From: Datura wrightii
Taxonomy: Eukaryota; Streptophyta; Magnoliopsida; Solanales; Solanaceae
Direction: 5' to 3'
Assembly (NCBI GenBank): GCA_035772735.1
Contig: JASDFA010000010.1
Span: 100,584,001 to 100,648,000 of the forward strand
DNA: 64,000 nt
The notes beneath the pieces are model-generated. The model made no database searches and had not been told where the DNA came from. It worked only from the letters and a program-made list of their open reading frames with translations. This document shows positions 56,341 to 64,000 of this stretch, in pieces. The position numbers and the translations under genes were made by a program. Positions within the stretch are counted from its first letter, which is position 1; each line of letters starts with the position of its first letter.

Positions 56341-57849
56341 TTAGCCAACACTCACGAGAAGGAGAAGGATCAGTGGACGAGCATATGGATCATAAGAATG
56401 ATAAGCCCATGATGCCTAATGTAGCGGGTGCAATTCGCCTACCTCCTACGGTAGGAAATGCGATTTTCCATGGGACGAGTACAATGCTGCACTTACTTCA
56501 AATAAAAGGGCTCTTCGGAGGAATGCCTAGTGAGGATGCAAACAGGTATCTCTGCAACTTCTTGGAGATTTTCCAACCCTTCAACATTACAAATATCACT
56601 CAAGAGTAAATCAGATTAAACTTTTTCCATTTTTACTTACAGGGGAAGCAACCGCTTGGTTGGAGGAGTTGCCTCCTGGATTAGTACCTCTTGCAATGAA
56701 CTCACGGAAGCATTTTTGGATAGGTTCTTTCCTCCCTCGAGGATGTTGTAGCTGAGGGATGGCATTACTAACTTGCGAAAACTTGTGGAGGAACAACTCC
56801 ATGAAGCATGGTTGAGGTTTAAGAAAAAGGTAGCTATTTGTCCAAACCATGGCTTACCCGATGGGGTTCTACTTCAAATCTTCTACTGTTCATTAGATTC
56901 TATCATTAAGTCTATGGAAAATAATTTGGGGGGGGGGGTCCATCATGGATCAGCCCTATAGAGTAGCCAAGGCATTACTTGATAGAATAACGAAGACCAA
57001 CCGAGTATAGCATACTAGAGAAGCAGAGGTATCTTCAAGTGGTGTTGCCCCAAATCTTATGAGTGCAGAGTTGAGGAAGAAAGATGAGGCTAGAGATGAA
57101 ACTCTTGCAATAGTGATGACCTAGCTAGAGTTGACAATGAAGCTTGTGATGGGAGCTGGTACAAAGAGTGTGGATGTTGTAGGTGATCAAAGCCAAGATC
57201 AGTTTGATGATGACACTTCACCCCCGAGATATGAGGAGGAGTGTCAATACATGTCATGCCAATTGGGGGGTTCTCGCTATCGGTATCAAGGTGCTAATCA
57301 AGGCCTGATCAATAGGGGAATAGAGAGCAAAATTGCGAAGGAGAGCAATATCACCAAAGTTCAAACCAATATATACCTCCTCCAAAAGCAGAAGTATCTC
57401 TAGGATAGCTCGAAGTGAGTGATGTAAACAACTCAAAAATTGAGGACATGTCGCGGGTGTCAAAGAAAGTTGAGTCCACTAACAGTAGGGTTAGAGAGTT
57501 TAAAGGGGAGGTGTCTAACCTCGCCCAAACTATAAGCTCCCACTCGGCTACAATCAAACACCTCGAAGCGCGATTGAACCTTTTGTTGTCACAAATGAAC
57601 CCCCGCATGAAGGGTGCACTTCCTAGTGATACTATTTTGAACCCAAAGAAAGATGGCCATTGCATGGATATCATGACTTGGAGTGGTAAGATATTGAAAG
57701 ATGCAGGCGCGAAGCCCAAGGATGTTGATGTCCCAAAAACAAAGGATGACGATGTGTTGGAAGAGGTGCCAAAAGCACCAAGTGTGTGTGATGATGAAGA
57801 AGGGAAGGATAAGGGAGATGTTGAGTTGACTCCCCCGGATAATATCTAG
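56341..57849 (+). pseudogene. gag: E8 gag
   Basis: The capsid core begins IRLPPTVGNAIFHGTSTM, then LLQIKGLFGGMPSEDANRYL and LCNFLEIFQPF, and a stop at 56607. A frameshifted middle follows. A G-run at 56928-56939 is a likely slippage site. The C-terminal open part (57415-57849) has a predicted helical stretch with TISSHSATIKHLEARLNLLL, then MKGALPSDTILNPKKDGHCM and an acidic tail. No zinc knuckle is found. Confidence 0.82.
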
Positions 57850-58672
57850 GTGAATGCAGGAAAGAAGGCCCCTAATATCTAGGATCATGAAGAAAGAGTT
57901 CCCCCCTCCATATCCATAGTGGTTGGCCAAAAAGAAGGAGGATAATCAATTTCAAAAGTTTATAGAAATATTCAGTAGATTATCCATTAATACACTGCTT
58001 GTGGATGCTTTGGTGTAAATTCCAGGATACGCAAAATTTATGAAGGAACTCTTGAAGAAAAAGAAAGTGCTAGATACGGGCACCGATGAAGTGATCAATC
58101 ATTGTAGTGTTGTGATGACCATCAACCGTGCTTCAAAACGTGAAGATCCTGGAGCATTTGAACAATTGGATTGTGCATGTTTAATAAGGCTCTTTGCGAC
58201 CTCGGTGCTAGTATCAATCTAATGCCTCTAATGATCTTCAAGGAACTTGGGTTAGGGAGTCCTAAACCTACCTCTATAAGGTTGTTGATGGTGATAGGTC
58301 GATTAAACGACCCATTGGAGTGCTACTTGATGTCCTTGTGAAGGTGGACAAATTCATACTCTTAGTTGATTTTCTTGTGCTGGATTGTGAGATGGACATC
58401 GAGGTGCCAATTATCTTGGGGCGACCTCTACTACCAACAGGAAGGGCTTTAATGGATATAGAGCTTAGGGAGCTTAAGTGTCGAGTAAGTGGTGACGAGG
58501 TCACCTTCAATGTATGTTATCCTATCAAGCCCCTGGATGAGTGTAAGGTTATAGCAGTTCTCAATGGTGAAGAAGAGAATTATGAATCTGTTGATGTTGA
58601 GAGTGAATCAAAGGATGACCCTCTCGAATTCTGGAAATTGGAAAGGTATTCGTCATACCACGACGTTAACTA
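57850..58672 (+). pseudogene. E8 protease and tail
   Basis: FQKFIEIFSRLSINTLLVDA and GYAKFMKELLKKKKVLDT are the usual linker. ALCDLGASINLMP has its Asp at 58198-58200. A frame change follows near 58290. VLVKVDKFILLVDFLVLD, VPIILGRPLLPTGRALMD, and a tail ending SSYHDVN at TAA 58671-58673 complete it. The open frame 58320-58673 is the longest intact piece. Confidence 0.84.
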
Positions 58673-58681
58673 AGGCGCTTC

Positions 58682-58697
58682 TTGGGAGGCAACCCAA
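58682..58697 (+). other. GGG-AGGCAA-CCC hairpin after the coding tail (E8)
   Basis: CTTGGG-AGGCAA-CCCAAG, a perfect 6-bp stem ten bases after the stop codon. The loop is identical to E1's at 3775-3790, while the outer stem pairs differ. Confidence 0.6.
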
Positions 58698-58799
58698 GCA
58701 TTTTTACACTGAGCATTTTGATGTTTTGTTATTTTTGAATTTGTAGGTAGATTGGATGCACAAAAAAGGAGAAAAAGAATAGGGCAGGCATGATACTAG

Positions 58800-59003
58800 A
58801 CCAGAAAAACACCGGTGCAAAAATGTGGGGTGTTGCCCTATCGCATGTGCAAAGTAGAAAAGTGGGGAATGAGAGAGGAACCGGCGACCGACCGGCGAAA
58901 CACCGGTGACAACCCATGAATCGCCAGTGCAGCGCCAATTTAAAACAGTATATCTGGGAGTTATGGTAACTTCAGTGACCAAAATGGCGGAACACCGGTG
59001 ACA
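58800..59003 (+). promoter_or_regulatory. Internal CACCGGTG cluster (E8)
   Basis: Perfect CACCGGTG occurs at 58810-58817, 58901-58908 and 58993-59000, with ACCGGCGA units between. The same motif is in E8's LTR. This parallels E1, where the LTR-type dyads recur in the same interval after the coding tail. Any ORF that followed has been lost to E9. Confidence 0.5.
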
Positions 59004-59204
59004 ACATGCGAACTGCTGAAAAATTGCTGACCGTGGAATAGTGAACTGAGAAAAATGTTGGTTACCTGCAGTAAGGTAGAGAACCGCCTGTACTTACCAG
59101 CGATTGCTAGTCAAGAGCGGGTACAGGTAAGTACATCTTTTAAAATGTTTACTACTCCATGGACCAAACACCAACCCAAGTATTTCAAAATACCAGTCAA
59201 AACC

Positions 59205-61406
59205 TGTCACGACCCGAGAGTACACCCGAACCGTAGACACGGGACGAGGAGCCCCGAGGAACCCCAAGTGTGGCATGAGCATATAACTAAACCATTCACA
59301 TAAGGCAAAAGAATTAGCTTAATAGTCATGAATTAAATAAAATTGTGACATGAAATATAAGAAACAACAATACATGATCCAAGCGTAAATAGATGAATAC
59401 TACAATTAGGTCTGGAATCCTCTAATCATAATAGACGGGTTGAAGGGACACGACCCCAACTATCCCCAACATTCTGAAAACTAAAAGACAAACAAAAATA
59501 CGAACATGAAGCCCCCGAATTATGAGGACTCATCACTAAGTACTGAGAGCAGAACTGAGAGTAAGCTAAGAACGATGTTGAATCTGCGAACCGGATCCTG
59601 TATCATAAAATGATACAACATAGAAAATATGAGGGTTAGTACTTGGAATGTACTGAGTATGCGAGGTATGCAAGACAATACTTAAAACATAAAAGTTATA
59701 GGAGTGGGGACATCATTATCATAAAGACTGAAATCATAAGTATATCATAAGGCTAAAGATTTCCAAAATATTCGTAAACCATGTTATGACCTCACATTTC
59801 ATAAGGCATAACTTGAGCCAAAGAACATAATCATACATGCATTAAAACAATGAGGAACAGTGGGAGATTTCTATGACCAACATATCCCACATGAGCACAC
59901 ATGGAGCCCGGCCTGTAAGCCTAGTCGGGAGGCCGTTCATACCTTGCCAAGGGTATGAACCATGAAAGGCGTGATATCACTCATGAAGTCCCCGTAGGGA
60001 AAAAAGGGACAATCACTGAGGAGGTCCCAACATAACCTACGGTGGCACGTAGTTCTGAGGTTCGGGGCGTAACCTGCGCCCCGAACCTACCAGGTGTTAA
60101 GTACTACTCCTAAAACATGCAACATGCTCATAGAATTCATACATCACATGCATGGCTAGTTAAATCATGATAGTCATAACATGCTTGAAAATTCATAGTA
60201 CTAGCCATGGAATTGGGCTCGTGGATCGGCCAAAATCATAGTTCATGAATCATAAGCGACATGTGGGCATTGCCCATAATTTCAATTATACTTGAAATGC
60301 TTAAATTTATGGGAAACATGATCATAATAACATGAGTAATTGAAAACATGCTTAAAATTCAATAGTTCATATCATGCTTGAGAAATCACCATAACCATGA
60401 ATTTCACTAAAAACCCCATGATTTGGGCACATGTGCTTTTAAGGATTTAAATCATCAAATATTGAGTAAAACAAGTGAAAACAGCCCAACAATCTGACAC
60501 CCATTATTTTAGACATACTACAACATGCTTATATCGATTTTTGAGGGAACATACATTAGGGTTATGACCCATAGAAGTGGGAAGTTAAACATAGAATTAG
60601 GGCGAAATTGGGCATAGGTAGGGACTAAACTACCCATTAAAAACCCCACATACCTGGAACTTCTTGATTCTTAACTCCCTTGAGAAGACCTAGATGGAAG
60701 CTTGAAGAACTTGAAGAAGAACACTTGAATCCCTTTCCTCTTACCTCTCTACTCTTACATGCATCAAATGAGGCTTATCATGAATGATTTCCCCTTAAAA
60801 GACCCTGTCCCGACCTCAAAATGACGTAGTTTAGGTCTTAGGAGCATAGGAAATTACGCGAAGGCCGTTACTAACATGCAGGAAATAACTACCAGGTGAC
60901 CCCAACGAGTGACCTGACGACTCATCAGGACAGGCAACAACTCGTCGGGTCGCCCGTCAAGTATGCTGGAAGGTCGACTCGGCTCGTAATGGTTGACTCA
61001 ACGACTCATCACAAGTGACCATAAGTCGTGGTCACATTCCGTCAAGTACACTGTTATATCCTCAGTAAAAATTCCCTGGTTTGCTCACGACCCACCTCAT
61101 GAGTCATCGGGATAGACCACGACTCATGGGGTCCCATCCGTTAGGTGTACTGGTCAGACCTCCCAGGAAACCCTCAATATCACCCCACGGGAGACCTGAT
61201 GACTCGTGGTAGCTGACCAAGAGTCGTTCCCATACGCGTGGGGACCTCAGCTCCTCAGCCCATTCTAGTCTTCTCATGAGCCACCTGACGACTCGTGGGG
61301 TCTCCTCGCAAGTCGTCTAATGACTCGTCCTGCACTGCTGCAACATTTTTTAGATATTTCCCCGTTTGACTCCCGGGTCTAATCCTTGGGTTCCCGTGGT
61401 ATAACA
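59205..61406 (-). repeat. E9 3' LTR
   Basis: 2202 bp, TGTCACGACCCGAG...GGTATAACA. U3 (60900-61330) is dense in ACGACTCGTG-type palindrome copies, many mutated by C to T or G to A. No gene is present. Confidence 0.9.
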
Positions 61407-61442
61407 ATATCTCCCTCTTAGGAACATTCATCCTTGAACATT
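61407..61442 (-). promoter_or_regulatory. E9 polypurine tract and decayed AGGA hairpin
   Basis: On the minus strand the AGGA loop (61434-61431) keeps four inner stem pairs, but the outer pairs are mismatched. A purine tract (CTCCCTCTTA on the plus strand) adjoins the LTR. Confidence 0.6.
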
Positions 61443-61654
61443 AGAAACATGCAGAAAACTCAGGAACAAACAATCACCATATGCAAATACTGATCATTTA
61501 AGCCAAAAACTGATGGAACAATTACCCTCAAAAAGAACTACATAGCTGGACCGAATTCATACATCACACACATATATCATATCACAAAACAAACTTGCAC
61601 GCATGAACGGAACATGAAAAACTGAATAGAGGTTTAGGGCAAAAACTGATACCT

Positions 61655-63240
61655 CAAACTGAAACTGAGTCGGTATGGAACAAATGGGGGTATTTAGCCA
61701 TCATATCTGCTTTGGCTTCCTCGTAGCTCCCTTAACATGTTGATTTCTCCATAACACCTTTACTGAAGCTACTTCCTTGTTCCTCAGCCTCCGAACCTGA
61801 ACGATCCAAGATTGCAACAGGAATTTCCTCATAACTGAGGCTATCCTTCACACCAACACTTTCCATCGGAACCACTAATCCTGGATCTCCCAAGCACTTT
61901 TTCAAGAGAGATACATGAAATACGGAATGAACTGAAGCTAGCTCTTAAGGTAAGTCTAACTCATAGGCTACTTTACTCACTCGTCTCACAATTCGGTAGG
62001 GGCCAATATAGCGGGGGTTGAGTTTCCCTTTCTTTCTGAATCTCATTACTCCCTTCATGGGGAGACCTTCAAAAGCACCCAATCATCGATCTCAAACTCA
62101 AGCTCTCTTCTCCTCACATCCGCATAAGACTTTTGGCGACTTTGAGTTGTTTTCATCCTTACTCTTATCAACTGAACTTTCTCCATAGCCACATGGACTG
62201 AATCTGGACCCACTAATGAGCCTCACTGACTTCAAATCACCCAATGGGCGATCTACACCTTCGCCCATAAAGAGCCTCGAACAGTGCCATTTAGATGCGA
62301 GAGTGATAGCTGTTGTTGTAGGCAAACTCAATAAGAGGTAAATGCTCATCCCAACTGCACTTGAAATCAATAACGCAAGCTCTCAACATATCCTCGAGAG
62401 TTAGGATAGTCCGCACCGCCTGGCCATCTGTTTACGGATGAAATGTCATGTTAAGCTTGACTTGGGTACCAAGTCCCTTTAAAGATCTCCAAAACTAAGA
62501 GGTGAACTGAGTACTTCTATCCGATATGATGGACAAGGGCACTCCATGCAACCTAACCATCTCTCGGATGTATAATTTGGCATAATCTTCAGCTGAATCG
62601 GTGGTTTTGACTGGTAGAAAATAAGCAGTCTTGGTCAACCGGTCCACCACAACTCAAATGGTGTCATACTGTCTACCAGTGCGGGGAAAACCTGTTATGA
62701 AGTCCATGTTGATTTCTTTCCACTTCCAAGTAGGAATGTTGATATCCTGAAGTACACCTCCCGACCTCTGATGCTCCACTTTCACTTGTTGGCAATTCGG
62801 ACACTTGGCTAAAAATTCTGCAATGTCCCTCTTCATGCCATTCCACCGGTAGTTTTCCCGCAAGGAATGATACATCTTGGTAGCACCTGGATGGATTGAA
62901 TGTCTGGATCCATGAGCCTCATGCAACATCCGGCTCCTCAGATCACCCACGTTTGGAACACATAAGCGACCCTAGTACCGAAGTACCACATCTCCCCCTT
63001 TGGAGAAGACTTCTTCCTTCTGATTTTGAACAGCTTCTTTCAACTTTACCAATTTTGGATCTTCATCTTACTTAGCCTTCATCTCCGTTACAAAGGATGA
63101 CTCTGATCCATTCTGGAAAACTATACAACCATCAGTCGAGCCAACTAACCTAACCCCCAAGCGTGCAAGTCGATGCACCTCCTTCACCAGTTCCTCCTTG
63201 TCTTTACTCACGTGCGACACACTCTCCATATAGAGTCTAT
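61655..63240 (-). pseudogene. pol: E9 integrase and chromodomain
   Basis: Zinc-binding region MLHEAHGSRHSIHPGATKMY and CPNCQQVKVEHQR, then INMDFITGFPRTGRQYDTI, with the first Asp intact, in an open stretch 62950-62654. SDRSTQF has Ser for the usual Gly, and the catalytic Glu is Val (GQAVRTI), so the active site is lost. The GPY/F module (KLNPRYIGPYRIV) and a shifted chromodomain end near 61660. Confidence 0.86.
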
Positions 63241-64000
63241 TAAGGGAATCGCTACCACATTGTCCTTACCCGGGTGGTAAAGGACATTCATGTCATAGTC
63301 CTTAAGTAGCTCCAACTACCTTTGTTGCCGAAGATTGAGATCCTTCTGCGTGAACACATATTGTAAGCTCTTGTGGTCAGTGAATACATCTACATGAACC
63401 CCATACAAGTATTATAGCCATATATTCAAGGAAAATACCACCGCAGCCAACTCAAGATCATGGGTCGGGTAATTCTTCTCACGAATTTTCAACTGTCTGG
63501 AAGCATATGCTATGACTTTTTTGTGCTGCATTAATATACATCCCAGTCAGACTCTCGAAGCATCACAATACACAATTAAAGCCATCGGTGCCCTCCGGTA
63601 ATGTCAATACTGGTGCCGAAGTGAGTCAGGCCTTCAATTCTTGGAAGCTCTTTTCACAAGCCTCCGACCATTAGAACTTCACCTTTTTCTGAGTCAATCT
63701 AGTCAATGGGGCTACAATGGATGATAAAACTTCTACGAACCTTCGATAGTAACCCCCTAAGCCCAAAAAGCTCCTAATTTTCGAAGGATTTACCAGTCTG
63801 GGCCAGTTCTTCACTGCCTCTATTTTCTAGGAGGTCCACCCTTATACCTTGGCTTGACACTACATGTCCCAAGAATGCAACTAAATTTAGCCAGAACTCC
63901 CGTTTGCTAAACTTGGCATATAGTTGGTTATCCTTGAGGGTCTAGAGTGCTACCCTAAGGTGTGCGACATGCTCCTCCTCGCTCTTGGAGTATATTAATA
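63241..64000 (-). pseudogene. pol: E9 RNase H and C-terminal RT
   Basis: The RNase H part has KVIAYASRQLK and NYPTHDLELAAVVF, then HVDVFTDHKSLQYVFTQKDL, and a damaged end with NVLYHPGKDNVVA. RT enters at LIYSKSEEEHVAHLRVALQT, immediately after the catalytic box, which must lie just beyond 64000. Frameshifts fall near 63825 and 63600. Confidence 0.84.

Larger units (their letters stand above)
54890..59204 (+). mobile_element. E8: Athila/Tat-type element with gag and protease only, right end lost
   Basis: LTR, primer site, gag, protease, coding tail, the GGG-AGGCAA-CCC hairpin, and a palindrome cluster like that of its LTR follow in order. The LTR of E9 then cuts it at 59205. No RT or integrase lies between protease and tail, the same arrangement as E1. 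Confidence 0.78.
59205..64000 (-). mobile_element. E9: chromovirus of the E2/E3 family, minus strand, runs off the window
   Basis: Left LTR (its 3' LTR), polypurine tract, chromodomain, integrase, RNase H and the end of RT read leftward. The rest continues past 64000. The five bases before the LTR, AAACC, are the candidate left TSD. Confidence 0.9.

Noticed and set aside
56928..56939. G run as a programmed frameshift signal
   Set aside because: It lies in degraded gag with stops on both sides; homopolymer slippage is the simpler reading.
1..64000. Endogenous pararetrovirus (caulimovirid)
   Set aside because: All RT regions sit in LTR elements with integrase order and tRNA sites typical of Ty3/gypsy; no movement or coat protein signature was seen.

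Overview
The window is plant nuclear DNA, almost certainly eudicot and probably Solanaceae. I infer this from the types of Ty3/gypsy elements, their tRNA-iMet primer sites, and a 'putative plant transposon protein' ORF. I find no host gene, rRNA, tRNA or CRISPR array. Essentially all 64 kb is LTR retrotransposon sequence: whole, nested, truncated, solo or recombined. This is what pericentromeric heterochromatin looks like. Every coding region is broken by stops, frameshifts or deletions. Element labels E1-E9 are mine.

Layout. 1-9434 is E1 (+), an Athila/Tat-type non-autonomous element: gag, protease, no RT or integrase, then a second ORF of the plant-transposon-protein family behind an LTR-like palindrome cluster and a candidate intron. 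9435-14825 is E2 (-), a chromovirus (Tekay/Del-like) cut by E1. 14851-27985 plus 46290-48468 is a same-family tandem on the + strand in which units share LTRs: integrase fragment E3a, LTR A, gag-pol E3b, LTR B, gag-pol E4. LTR B is interrupted by a solo LTR of the E1 family (25541-26972, TSD ATGCT). E4's gag is interrupted by E5 (-, 27986-46289, TSD TTGCA). E5's integrase is in turn interrupted by E6 (+, 30791-41226, TSD TAAAC/TGAAC), the best preserved element. 48469-about 53429 is E7 (-), an Athila/Tat-type element cut inside RT. 53450-54530 is an E2/E3-type LTR fragment. About 54890-59204 is E8 (+), an Athila/Tat-type element with gag and protease only. 59205-64000 is E9 (-), an E2/E3-type chromovirus running off the right edge.

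How the parts work. gag makes the particle, protease cuts the polyprotein, RT/RNase H copies the RNA from a tRNA primer at the PBS, and integrase (with a chromodomain in E2-E6 and E9) inserts the copy. Several units lack the RT core (E1, E5, E8) and could only have moved with enzymes supplied in trans, if the losses preceded insertion.

Most interesting signals. (1) A dyad-symmetric module built on CGTGTCACGGAG / CTCCGTGACACG sits just upstream of the TATA box in LTRs of unrelated families (E1, the solo LTR, E6, and a variant in E5). It is repeated inside E1 ahead of the second ORF. (2) A hairpin with an AGGA loop and covarying stem lies directly before the polypurine tract in both Athila-type and chromovirus elements. 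(3) The two LTRs of E6 differ by paired substitutions that keep a 10-bp inverted repeat perfect. (4) Other families carry their own short palindromes in the same U3 position, suggesting a common design.
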